Source: JALZOC01 sp038320555
Lineage (GTDB): Bacteria > Acidobacteriota > Vicinamibacteria > Vicinamibacterales > 2-12-FULL-66-21
DNA length: 64,000 nt
NCBI GenBank assembly: GCA_038320555.1
Contig: JBBQEJ010000002.1
Coordinates: 1-64,000, forward strand
Direction: 5' to 3'
The notes beneath the pieces are model-generated. The model was not told where the DNA came from. It ran no database searches and worked only from the letters and a program-made list of their open reading frames with translations. The position numbers and the translations under genes are program-made. How positions within the stretch are numbered: the stretch's first letter is position 1; each line of letters starts with the position of its first letter. Below are positions 34,582 to 42,692 of the stretch, piece by piece.

Positions 34582-35609
34582 GGGCGCTCCGGCTTGCACT
34601 CGTCGACGGTGTCGACGTACTCCGGCAGATGCTCCCTGAAGTACGCCAGGGTTCGGCGAAGGCCCTCGCGCAGATCGACCTGTGGCGTCCAGCCGACACG
34701 TTTCTGGAATTTCGTCGAGTCAGAATAGAAGCTGCCGATGTCGATCCGCTTCTTTTCGGGGGGCCAGTCCACGTATCGCACGCTGCCGGACCCTGCGGTG
34801 TCGATGAGCAGGGCCACGAGATCGCGATGGCTGATGGGTTCGGCTCCACCGACATTGAAGACGTCCCCATCGCATGCATCCGACGCACCCGCGCGCAGGA
34901 ACGCGTCAGCGGCATCATCGACATAAACGAAATCACGCATCTGCGAGCCGTCGCCGAAGATCTGAATCTCCCGGTTCTCGATCGCGAGGCGGATGAACCA
35001 GCCGATGAAACCCTGCCGATTGTGTCGAACGAGCTGCCGCGGGCCGTAGACGTTCGTGAGACGCAGGGAACAGGCGCGGACGCCGAAGACGTTGTTGTAG
35101 AGGAGGTGGTAGTACTCCCCGGCGGCCTTGTTGACGCCGTTGATGTCCGCGGGGCGCACCAGGTGGCGCTCGTCAACCGGCAGGTACTCGGGCCGCCCGT
35201 ACACCTGACGCGTGCCCGCGTAGACCACCCGGACGCCCGGATTGTTCGTGCGGCAGGCTTCCAGAATCGAGAGCTGCGCCCGGCAGTTTATTTCCAGATC
35301 CGTATACGGGTCGCGCATGCTGTCGATGTGGCTCACCTGGCCGGCGAGGTTGAAGATCACGTCCTGTCCTCGCGCCAGCACGCCAATCGTACTCTGCATC
35401 CGCACGTCGGCGATGTTGACGCGGACGCGATCCGCGAATTCCGAGATGTTGAAGAGATTCCCGCCGTAATCCGGCAGCAGCGAGTCGATGAGGAGCACGT
35501 CGGCGCCGAGATCGACGAGCTGACGGGCGAGATTGCTGCCGATGAATCCCAGGCCGCCGGTGATCATCACGCGGCGTCCCTTGTAGAACTCGCGGTACGA
35601 CTGCGTCAC
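34578..35609 (-). CDS. Extended SDR, NAD-dependent epimerase/dehydratase with Asn at catalytic Tyr position
   Basis: This 343-residue extended SDR has MITGGLGFIGSNLARQ near residue 15 and the downstream blocks RLTNVYGPRQ and FGDGSQMRDFVYVDDAADAF. In most relatives YxxxK is catalytic; here the aligned segment is ADINGVNK, so N157 sits where Tyr is expected and K161 is kept. AGTRQVYG has Thr (T133) in the usual Ser/Thr place. The enzyme may use another residue or a different reaction. GTG 35609 overlaps the GT2 stop (GTGA) and its own stop overlaps the DegT start, so the three are tightly coupled. Confidence 0.8.
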   Translation of the reverse strand: MTQSYREFYKGRRVMITGGLGFIGSNLARQLVDLGADVLLIDSLLPDYGGNLFNISEFADRVRVNIADVRMQSTIGVLARGQDVIFNLAGQVSHIDSMRDPYTDLEINCRAQLSILEACRTNNPGVRVVYAGTRQVYGRPEYLPVDERHLVRPADINGVNKAAGEYYHLLYNNVFGVRACSLRLTNVYGPRQLVRHNRQGFIGWFIRLAIENREIQIFGDGSQMRDFVYVDDAADAFLRAGASDACDGDVFNVGGAEPISHRDLVALLIDTAGSGSVRYVDWPPEKKRIDIGSFYSDSTKFQKRVGWTPQVDLREGLRRTLAYFREHLPEYVDTVDECKPERP

Positions 35610-36394
35610 GCCCGATCCCTCGGCTCCGGTGGCACCGGTTCCGCAGACAGGCCGCGCAGCTCGGGCCGGAGGTGGTCCCGGCGGACGACGAGCGCGGCCC
35701 ACAGCTTCGCCACGTCGATTGCCGTCTTGAAGAGCCGGCGGAAATTGAAGAATTGCGATTTCCCGTGCGCGCGGTGATAGTGGTGGATCGGTACTTCGGC
35801 AATGCGGAATCCCGCGTCCTGGATCTTCTTCATCATCTCGAGACAGATCACGCCGCTGGTCTTTTCCAGCGAGACCTGCTCGAAGATGGATCGGCGCAGC
35901 AGACGGAAGTCGCAATCGACATCGCGCACGTTCAAGCCGAAGAGCCGCTTCACCGTGTGGTGATAGACGCGCCCGATCACGATTCGGTGCAAGGGATCCG
36001 AACGGCTGATTTTGTATCCGTTGACGAGATCGACATTGTCATCAAGTGCGTCCCAGAGCCTCGTCATCTCCGACGGATCGTACTGGGCGTCGCCGTCGGT
36101 GTAGAACACCAACTCGCGAGTGGCCGCCTTGAAGCCGCTCTGCAGCGCGCCGCCGTAGCCGCGGTTACGTCCGTGGCGCACGACCCTGACTTCGGGATAC
36201 GTGCGTGCGAGCTCATCGGCGATCTGCGCCGTCGCGTCCGCGCTTCCGTCATCGACGATGATCACCTCGAAGTCCGGCGTAAGGGCCCTCGCAGTCTGCA
36301 GCGCGGTGATCACGAGGCTCGCGATTGTCCCGCTGTCGTTGTAGGCGGGAAAAAAGACAGTGAGTCCTGGCTTCCTGATGGCAGGCTGAGGCAT
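35606..36394 (-). CDS. Glycosyltransferase family 2 (polyprenyl-phosphate sugar synthase-like)
   Basis: A 262-residue GT2 enzyme. Seen: LTVFFPAYNDSGTIASLVI, VDDGSADATAQIADE, RHGRNRGYGGALQSGF and DGDAQYDPSE as the acidic metal motif. The VNGYKISRSDPLHRIVIG and DCDFRLLRR segments fit GT2 enzymes that use a polyprenyl-phosphate or lipid acceptor. There is no clear C-terminal transmembrane pair. It starts the tightly packed run GT2-SDR-DegT-SGNH-MBOAT and is coupled to the SDR by GTGA. The sugar is unknown. Confidence 0.85.
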   Translation of the reverse strand: MPQPAIRKPGLTVFFPAYNDSGTIASLVITALQTARALTPDFEVIIVDDGSADATAQIADELARTYPEVRVVRHGRNRGYGGALQSGFKAATRELVFYTDGDAQYDPSEMTRLWDALDDNVDLVNGYKISRSDPLHRIVIGRVYHHTVKRLFGLNVRDVDCDFRLLRRSIFEQVSLEKTSGVICLEMMKKIQDAGFRIAEVPIHHYHRAHGKSQFFNFRRLFKTAIDVAKLWAALVVRRDHLRPELRGLSAEPVPPEPRDRA

Positions 36395-36411
36395 CTGTGG
36401 AGCCGTGAATC

Positions 36412-37641
36412 TTAACTGGGCGGTGATTTCAAGGCAAGCGCACGGGTGTACGCGGCCTCGAGCCGCTCCGCGGCCCGTTCCCAGCCGAACCGTGCCTGCA
36501 CGAGCGCACGCCCGGCGCTGCCGATTTGGCGTCCCACGTCAGGGTTTGAAACAAGCCGAACCATTGCCGCCGCAATGGCCGCGGCATCCCTCTCGGCGAC
36601 AACGATCGCGGTGACGTTGTCGTCGACGACCGCCCCGATGCCACCCGCCGCCGTGGTGATGAGCGGTACCCCCGACGCGAGCGCCTCGAGAACGACGTTC
36701 GGAAGGCCGTCGACGTTGCCGCTGTCGTCGCGGATCGACGGTACGCAGATCATGTCCGCAGCGGCGAGATACTCGCCGACCCGATCCTGCGTCTGGTTGC
36801 CGAGGAAGCGAACCCGCTCAGCGACGCCTGCCGTTCGCGCGCGCGCCTGGAGTTCGCTGCCCAGGCTGCCGTCGCCCGCGACAGCAAGCACGATCCCCGG
36901 GACGCTGCCGACCGCGTCGACGAGATACTCGAATCCTTTCTTGCTCACGAGGCGTCCTGCCGCGACACAGAGGGGCACGCGATCGCCCACGCCGAGTTCA
37001 CGCCGCCGCGCCGCGCGCATCTCGGGGTCGGGGCGAAAACGAGCCACGTCGACGCCGTAGGGCACGGTCTCGATCCGGGCGGGATCGGCGCCAAGCGCGA
37101 TCGCCCGCTTCGCGAGATCGTCGCTGCAGGCGGTCACAAATCCCGCGCGGCGGAACGTATGCCGCGCGGCCAGCCGGGCCGCCGCGAAGGTTTCGGCGAC
37201 GTAGACGTCGGAGCCGTGAAGACTGACGACGAGCGGCACACGGGGAGCCGCGAGGGCGGCCGTGACGCCGCCGGGAATCACCCAGTGCCCGTGCATGATC
37301 GTGGCTCGATGACGCTGCGCGATCTTGCGCGCCGTGCGCCAACCCGCCGCGAGCGCGAACGGAGCCGCGACGTATGCGGCGCCGCGAAGGCTGACGTCGG
37401 CGCGCATGGCCGCCGCGTACCCGAACACGTTCAACGATCGCAACGGCGCATAGCGATAGAAATGGAATCGCACGCCGTGCTCCTCCTTCGCCCGCTCGAC
37501 GAGCGGATGCCACGGGGCGACGACGTGAACCTCGTGCCCTCGGGCGGCGACCGATTGGGCAATCGGCTCCATGAATGTGCCGACGCTATCGCCGCGGAAT
37601 CTCGGGTACGACGTCGTCACCATCACGACGACGTGCGGCAT
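36412..37641 (-). CDS. Glycosyltransferase family 4 (GT-B fold)
   Basis: The 409-residue protein begins MPHVVVMVTTSYPRFRGDSV and contains IMHGHWVIPGGVTAALA, HGSDVYVAETFAAARLA, ETVPYGVDVARFRPDPE, a donor-domain stretch VAAGRLVSKKGFEYLVDAV and the E-x7-E region in GLPNVVLEALASGVPLITT. This is the usual exopolysaccharide GT4 pattern. ATG 37641 is two bases after the stop of the upstream GT2; the frame extends further but is arginine-rich there. The donor sugar is unknown. Confidence 0.9.
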   Translation of the reverse strand: MPHVVVMVTTSYPRFRGDSVGTFMEPIAQSVAARGHEVHVVAPWHPLVERAKEEHGVRFHFYRYAPLRSLNVFGYAAAMRADVSLRGAAYVAAPFALAAGWRTARKIAQRHRATIMHGHWVIPGGVTAALAAPRVPLVVSLHGSDVYVAETFAAARLAARHTFRRAGFVTACSDDLAKRAIALGADPARIETVPYGVDVARFRPDPEMRAARRRELGVGDRVPLCVAAGRLVSKKGFEYLVDAVGSVPGIVLAVAGDGSLGSELQARARTAGVAERVRFLGNQTQDRVGEYLAAADMICVPSIRDDSGNVDGLPNVVLEALASGVPLITTAAGGIGAVVDDNVTAIVVAERDAAAIAAAMVRLVSNPDVGRQIGSAGRALVQARFGWERAAERLEAAYTRALALKSPPS

Positions 37642-37643
37642 GT

Positions 37644-38354
37644 TCACCGGGGCGCGCGGCGCAGCTTGAGGCGCCACGGCATGATGACGGACTCGACGAT
37701 GACGTTCGACGACAGCTTCGACTGCCCCTGCCGCCGCTCGACAAAAATAATCGGCACCTCGCCCATGCGGCACCCGTTCCGCGCCGCGTCGAACAGCATC
37801 TCGACGAGGAACGCATAACCGTCCGACACCATGGTATCGAGCGGCAGGCGCGCAAGCGCCTCTCTCCGCCAGCAGCGAAAGCCGCTCGTGCAGTCGGTAG
37901 GGGACAGCTGGGTCACCGCGCGGATGTAGCGATTGGCGAACGTGCTGAGGAAAATCCGATGCAGCGGCCAGTTGACGACGCTGACCCCGTTCAAATAGCG
38001 GGAACCGATGACGACATCCGCCGTGGCGGCTCCGGCCGTCAGCGCCGGCAGGTACTCGGGATTGTGCGACAGATCCGCATCCATCTGGCAGATCAGCTCG
38101 GCGTCGGTCGAGGCAATCGCATGGCGCAGCCCATCGATGTAGGACCGCCCAAGGCCGCGCTTGCCGGTACGGTGCATGACTTCGACCCGGCCCGGGTATT
38201 CCGCGACCAGCGCATCAGCCACCTCACCTGTTCCATCGGGCGAGCCGTCGTCGACGACGAGCATTCGGAATCCCTCGTACGCAAGTACCCCGCGGGCGAG
38301 AAGCGGAAGGTTTTCCCGCTCGTTATATGTCGGAACGACTACCAGGACGTTCAT
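37644..38354 (-). CDS. Glycosyltransferase family 2, DPM1-like polyprenol-phosphate sugar synthase
   Basis: This 236-residue enzyme has the compact DPM1 layout: MNVLVVVPTYNERENLPLLA, VDDGSPDGTGEVADAL, MHRTGKRGLGRSYIDGL, MDADLSHNPEYLPAL and VIGSRYLNGVSVVNWPLHR. No membrane helix follows. It would make polyprenyl-phosphate-linked mannose or a similar sugar as donor for GT-C enzymes, and its start overlaps the stop of the GT-C gene just upstream by one base, which supports that pairing. The exact sugar is inferred. Confidence 0.88.
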   Translation of the reverse strand: MNVLVVVPTYNERENLPLLARGVLAYEGFRMLVVDDGSPDGTGEVADALVAEYPGRVEVMHRTGKRGLGRSYIDGLRHAIASTDAELICQMDADLSHNPEYLPALTAGAATADVVIGSRYLNGVSVVNWPLHRIFLSTFANRYIRAVTQLSPTDCTSGFRCWRREALARLPLDTMVSDGYAFLVEMLFDAARNGCRMGEVPIIFVERRQGQSKLSSNVIVESVIMPWRLKLRRAPR

Positions 38355-39625
38355 CAGAGGTCAAATCTCGATTGTTCCGGACGCGCGGCGCGCCGGCCGC
38401 ACCAGATGCCAGCGCAGACGATCAGCGTCGGATCGACTACCGGAATCCGAAACCGCTCCTGGGGAAAAAACAGGAGACAGACAATCAGCGCCGACGCCGC
38501 GAGCAGGAAGAGCGCCTCGGGGGGGTGCGCCCCGCGCCGCCATGCGCGGATGCCGAGCAGCGCGAACGGCAGCAGGATCACGTACGACGCGATCGACGAC
38601 ACCCGGTACAAGGTTGAGTGTAGCGTATACGACGGACCCGCCGGCACGACCGTGAAGAACGCCTTTCTCATCAGGAGACTGAGCCACCAGCCGGGATGCG
38701 CCGCAATGTAACCGACGGCCTCTCGGTAGTAGAGCGGCTCGAGCTCTTCAGCGGTCACTCCCGGATGTGCCGCCCGGAAGGCAATCTCGGCGGCCTTGAT
38801 GTCGGGATTTGCCGCCAGATCGCCTTCGCCGCGCGCGAGCGGATGATTACCGGTCCAGAACGTCACGCCTCCCTCGGAGGCCACCAGCACGAACCTGTCG
38901 TATACGCGCAGGTTGCGGACGGTCCACGGTGCCACGACGAACAGGGCTGCCGCGAGGAGGGCCGCCGCGAGCGCTACCCGGCGACGCACGGCCAACCACG
39001 ATGCAGCCAGCGGCAGGAAGAACAGCATCGCGGGACGCACCAGGATGGCGGCGCCCGCCGCCACGCCCGAAGCCACTGCCAGTAGGCCCCCGCGTCGCAT
39101 CCACGAAGTGGTGTTGGTACGTTCCGCGCGGTCAAGCGCCAGATCGAGAAGAAGGACCGTAATCAGCGCCGTCGTGCTGTACAGCGCTTCGCTGAGCACG
39201 TACGCACAGATCCAGACGAGTGGAGGGTAGAGCGACGCGATCGCGGCCGCCGCCACGCCGGCGGGTGGTCCTGCGGCGCGTCGCGCGAGGAGTCCGATCA
39301 CCCAGACCCCAAGCGCGCCGACGATCGACTGCGCGATCTTTACTCGCGCCGGCACGGCATCGTCGTCTTGCGCGCCTGCGCCGATGACGGCGAGGAAGAG
39401 CGGATAGCCCGGAGCCCGGCCGAACTGCTGCGCCGTGCCGGTCTCATGGCGTGCGTCATACGTGAATCCCCTGCCGGCCGACACGCTGTGCGCGAGGGCG
39501 AGGTATTCGCGCTCGTCGTGCGTCAAGGGTTTGTTATTCCAATAGACGAACGCGAACGTCAGCCGCAGCACAAGGCCCGCGATCGCCGCCGCAACGATCA
39601 GCCGGTGGCTCCGTGCGGAGTCCAT
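38354..39625 (-). CDS. Membrane glycosyltransferase, GT-C (GT39-like)
   Basis: A 423-residue polytopic protein. TM1 (LIVAAAIAGLVLRLTFAFVYW) is followed by the acidic loop NKPLTHDEREYLALAHSVSAG typical of GT39/ArnT-like enzymes, then about eight more helices and a loop with FWTGNHPLARGEGD. It likely uses a polyprenyl-phosphate sugar made by the DPM1-like enzyme whose start overlaps its stop. ATG 39625 is chosen; GTG 39628 directly before it is equally possible. The longer frame is antisense to upstream coding. Confidence 0.8.
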   Translation of the reverse strand: MDSARSHRLIVAAAIAGLVLRLTFAFVYWNNKPLTHDEREYLALAHSVSAGRGFTYDARHETGTAQQFGRAPGYPLFLAVIGAGAQDDDAVPARVKIAQSIVGALGVWVIGLLARRAAGPPAGVAAAAIASLYPPLVWICAYVLSEALYSTTALITVLLLDLALDRAERTNTTSWMRRGGLLAVASGVAAGAAILVRPAMLFFLPLAASWLAVRRRVALAAALLAAALFVVAPWTVRNLRVYDRFVLVASEGGVTFWTGNHPLARGEGDLAANPDIKAAEIAFRAAHPGVTAEELEPLYYREAVGYIAAHPGWWLSLLMRKAFFTVVPAGPSYTLHSTLYRVSSIASYVILLPFALLGIRAWRRGAHPPEALFLLAASALIVCLLFFPQERFRIPVVDPTLIVCAGIWCGRRAARPEQSRFDL

Positions 39626-39633
39626 CACAGCCG

Positions 39634-40494
39634 TTATCGACGGCCTTCGAACCGCAGCGCCGAGATCTGTTCGGAGACGAGCCCGACGAGGAACACCATG
39701 ACTCCGAAGAGGATCAGCAGCACGGCGCCGTTGGGAATACGCGAGTGCGCCACGACGTTCCACAAGCCATACGTCAGTCCTGTCACGATCGTGATGCCGG
39801 CGAGCGGTACGAACACGCGCAGTGGACTGAAGATGGTCACGATCTTCAGAATGATCATGAAGAACTTCGCGCCGTCGCGGGCGAGCCGGATCTTCGACTG
39901 GCCGATGCGGGTGCGGGCTTCTACCGGCTCGAACGTCACGTTGTAGCCGGCTTTGATGAACGCCAGGGTGGTCGTGGTTGGCGTCGAGAAGCCGTTTGGC
40001 AGGAGGTGAATGAACTCGCGCAGATACTCGCGCCGCGCGCCGCGGAACCCCGACGTCAGGTCGGGGATTTCGCGGCCCGTCAGGTAACCCGCAAGCCAGT
40101 TGAGGGCGCCGTTTCCGACGCGACGCGCGCGGGTCGCTTGCGTCGAGGTCGAGCGGGCGCCGACGACCAGGTCGTACTCGCCCAGGCGCGACGCGATGCG
40201 CCGGGCATCTTCCGGCCGGTGCTGTCCGTCGCCGTCGATGATGAGGACGAACTCGCCGCCGGCCCTGCGGATCCCGCTCTTGACCGCAGCCCCGTTGCCC
40301 TTGTTGTAGGGATGCCTCACCACGACGGCGCCGGTCGACGCCGCCAGCGTGGCCGTCGCGTCGTCCGACCCGTCGTCCACGACGATGATCTCGTGCCACG
40401 TCGCGGCGGCCGCCAGGGCGGCCACGACCTGGCCGATGACATCCGCTTCGTTGTAGGCAGGAATGACGACGGATACCGCTGAAGGCTCGGCCAC
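39634..40494 (-). CDS. Membrane-bound glycosyltransferase family 2 (GtrB/DPM-like)
   Basis: The 286-residue protein has a GT2 domain (VVIPAYNEADVIGQVVAAL, VDDGSDDATATLAAS, RHPYNKGNGAAVKSGI, IDGDGQHRPED) and two C-terminal membrane helices (FVPLAGITIVTGLTYGLW and LLILFGVMVFLVGLV). Enzymes with this layout transfer a sugar to undecaprenyl phosphate. GTG 40494 follows the preceding stop by four bases and lies just before the conserved strand; the longer frame to 40545 overlaps that gene. It precedes the GT-C gene by eight bases. Confidence 0.88.
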   Translation of the reverse strand: MAEPSAVSVVIPAYNEADVIGQVVAALAAAATWHEIIVVDDGSDDATATLAASTGAVVVRHPYNKGNGAAVKSGIRRAGGEFVLIIDGDGQHRPEDARRIASRLGEYDLVVGARSTSTQATRARRVGNGALNWLAGYLTGREIPDLTSGFRGARREYLREFIHLLPNGFSTPTTTTLAFIKAGYNVTFEPVEARTRIGQSKIRLARDGAKFFMIILKIVTIFSPLRVFVPLAGITIVTGLTYGLWNVVAHSRIPNGAVLLILFGVMVFLVGLVSEQISALRFEGRR

Positions 40495-40498
40495 TAGA

Positions 40499-41497
40499 TT
40501 AATGCTTCCATTGATCCGTGCGGGACAGGGCGGGTGGTGGCGCATCGGCCTCGCGGTCCCGCAGTTCGAGCGATCGCATCCGGTAGAGCAGATCCTCCAG
40601 CAGCTTGCGGTTCCCCGAGATGACGTCGGCCAGGAGTCCGATCACGAGAATCTGGAAGCCGACGAGCATGACTACCGCGGCGGCAATGAGGGATTGGATG
40701 TGCTTGAACCCCTCATGATTGAAGTAGTAGTAAACGTTCCGCATCGAGAGCGCGAAACCGGCGCCGAACACCGCCAGGCCCAGGTAGGTGAAGATCTTGA
40801 GCGGCTCGTACATCGCGTAGATCCGCACGATCGTCGCCGCGGAGCGTTTGACGTACGAGAAGGCGCTGTCAAAGAGGCGCGATTCACGCGTGCGGGGATT
40901 GGTCGCGACCGGCACGTGCGCGATCGCCATCCTCTTCTTGCCGGCCTGGATGATGGACTCGAGCGTGTAGGAAAACTCCGAAACGATCGTCATCCGTAGC
41001 GCGGCTTCGCGCGTGTAGGCGCGGAACCCGCTCGTCGTGTCCGGCACGCTCGTGTTCGAGACCTGCCGCACCACCCAGCTTCCCAGTTGCTGCAGCTGGC
41101 GCTTCCGCCACGACATGTGGCGCAGCTCCGCGATATTGCGATCGCCGATCACGATATCGGCATCGGCGCTGAGCAGCGGTGCGAGCAATCGGGGAATCTC
41201 GTTTGCGGCGTACTGGTTGTCGGCGTCGGTATTGACGATGAAATCCGCGCCGGCCTTCAGCGACGCGTCGATGCCCGCCATGAAGGCGGCCGCGAGCCCC
41301 TTGTTGCGTCGCAGCCGCACGACATGCTCGACGCCGCAGCGTCGCGCCACGTCCGCCGTGCCGTCGCGCGAACCGTCGTCGACGACGAGCACTTCCACGA
41401 GGTCGATCCCCGCGATGGCGCGAGGCAGATCGGCCAAAGTGGCCGGCAGGGTCGCGGCCTCGTTGAGGCACGGAATCTGAATGATGAGCTTTTTCAC
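40499..41497 (-). CDS. Membrane-bound glycosyltransferase family 2
   Basis: A 332-residue GT2 with MKKLIIQIPCLNEAATLPATL, VDDGSRDGTADVARRCG, RLRRNKGLAAAFMAGIDASL and NTDADNQYAANEIPRL. Two C-terminal membrane helices (IFTYLGLAVFGAGFALSM and AAVVMLVGFQILVIGLLAD) anchor it, again the pattern of polyprenyl-phosphate sugar synthases. GTG 41497 is chosen since the GT2 strand starts there; 41524 is the longest frame. It is followed closely by a second GT2 of the same type, so the two may load different sugars. Confidence 0.87.
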   Translation of the reverse strand: MKKLIIQIPCLNEAATLPATLADLPRAIAGIDLVEVLVVDDGSRDGTADVARRCGVEHVVRLRRNKGLAAAFMAGIDASLKAGADFIVNTDADNQYAANEIPRLLAPLLSADADIVIGDRNIAELRHMSWRKRQLQQLGSWVVRQVSNTSVPDTTSGFRAYTREAALRMTIVSEFSYTLESIIQAGKKRMAIAHVPVATNPRTRESRLFDSAFSYVKRSAATIVRIYAMYEPLKIFTYLGLAVFGAGFALSMRNVYYYFNHEGFKHIQSLIAAAVVMLVGFQILVIGLLADVISGNRKLLEDLLYRMRSLELRDREADAPPPALSRTDQWKH

Positions 41498-41540
41498 GAA
41501 ATGCCCAAGCCGTCGAGACGGCACGACGTGCTGTGAGTCA

Positions 41541-41575
41541 TGGCAATTATGGCGATTCTGGCAATTCTGGCAACG
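41541..41575. repeat. Nonanucleotide array TGGCAATTC x3.9
   Basis: Consecutive plus-strand units TGGCAATTA, TGGCGATTC, TGGCAATTC and partial TGGCAACG. On the minus strand the array supplies the last codons of the GT4 gene, giving the tail LPELPESP before the TAA stop at 41547. Confidence 0.6.
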
Positions 41576-42611
41576 TCGTCAGCTTTTCGATCACGCCGTC
41601 CCACGTGATGCCGGTCGCCACCGCGTACCCCGCGTCGCCCATGGCCGCCGCTCGTGCGCGATCGGCGGCGAGCCGGTTGATCGCATCCGCCAGCTCGCCG
41701 GGGTTTGGCGCGCACACGAACCCGTTCACGCCGTCCACGACGAACTCGGTCGGGCCACCCGAGTCGCGGCAGGTCACGACGGGCTTCCGCGCGAGGAATC
41801 CCTCGAGCGTGACGTACCCGAAGTCTTCGTCGAAGGGCGGATAGATCACCGCCAGCGCGTGAGCATAGAGTCCGATCAAATCGTCGTCACCGACGGTTCC
41901 GAGAAAGGTGACGCGGTCGACGACGCCCGCTTCTTCCGCCGTTCGCTCGGCATTCTGCCGATGCGTCCCGTCGCCGGCAATGAGGAGGCGAGCCGGGCGA
42001 TCGACGCTCGCCATTGCCTTGATGATCAAATCGACGCGCTTGACCGATTCGATTCGGCCGACCGACAGAACATAATCGCCAGACGGCCCGGGGACGAGTC
42101 GCGGCGCCAGGTTCGGCGGGTGATACAGCGCCTCGGCCCGGAGCCCGTTGAACTTCGCCAGCCGCGATGCTGTGTTGCGCGCGTTCGTGAAGAGGGCACG
42201 GCACTCGCCGAGCATTTCCGTGTCGAGCCGCATCAGCGTGTCGCGCAGACCCACGTCCAGCTCCGTGTGCGAGAAATCGCTGTACTCGGTGCCGCACAGC
42301 TCGTAAGCAGCACGGTATTGGTGAATGAGCCACGCGACCTTGTTCGGGTGCCGCGCGAAGTAGGAAGGAAACTTGGTGCCGATCACGAGATCCACCGGCC
42401 GACCGTTGCTCTCGCTCAAATCCAGGAGCCGCCACGCCGCCGCATGGGGCAGGATTTCTTCCTTGGGATACCACTTGAACGGCACGCTGACGAGTTCCGC
42501 CGAGTAGCCCCGCTGCCGCAGCTCCCGTACCAGTTGCCGCACGTGAACTTCAGCGCCGCCGTGCACGAACGGCACTTGGGCCTCGCAGACGAGCACGGTC
42601 TGCACTGTCAT
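41547..42611 (-). CDS. Glycosyltransferase family 4 (GT-B fold)
   Basis: The 354-residue enzyme starts with CEAQVPFVHGGAEVHVRQLV, the GGAE loop typical of GT4, and contains NPRN-like FTNARNTASRLAKFNG, LSVGRIESVKRVDLIIKAM, LIAGDGTHRQ and the E-x7-E type segment DEDFGYVTLEGFLARKPVV. The family is retaining and uses nucleotide sugars; donor unknown. It is the first gene of the minus-strand glycan run. The C-terminal LPELPESP comes from a nonamer repeat and is probably not functional. Confidence 0.9.
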   Translation of the reverse strand: MTVQTVLVCEAQVPFVHGGAEVHVRQLVRELRQRGYSAELVSVPFKWYPKEEILPHAAAWRLLDLSESNGRPVDLVIGTKFPSYFARHPNKVAWLIHQYRAAYELCGTEYSDFSHTELDVGLRDTLMRLDTEMLGECRALFTNARNTASRLAKFNGLRAEALYHPPNLAPRLVPGPSGDYVLSVGRIESVKRVDLIIKAMASVDRPARLLIAGDGTHRQNAERTAEEAGVVDRVTFLGTVGDDDLIGLYAHALAVIYPPFDEDFGYVTLEGFLARKPVVTCRDSGGPTEFVVDGVNGFVCAPNPGELADAINRLAADRARAAAMGDAGYAVATGITWDGVIEKLTTLPELPESP

Positions 42612-42640
42612 CGAATGGGTGAATCTACCACGATGTAAAG

Positions 42641-42680
42641 TTGGTGAATTGGTGAATTGGTGAATTCACGAATTCACCAA
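42641..42680. repeat. Octanucleotide array GGTGAATT x3 ending in a hairpin
   Basis: After TT, three exact GGTGAATT units (42643-42666) are followed by CACG and AATTCACCAA. The last unit with its two preceding T residues pairs perfectly with that end (10-bp stem, 4-base loop, 42657-42680). It lies 12 bases before the ychF stop and 30 after the GT4 start, so it separates two minus-strand genes. Confidence 0.7.
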
Positions 42681-42692
42681 TCGGCACCAGCG

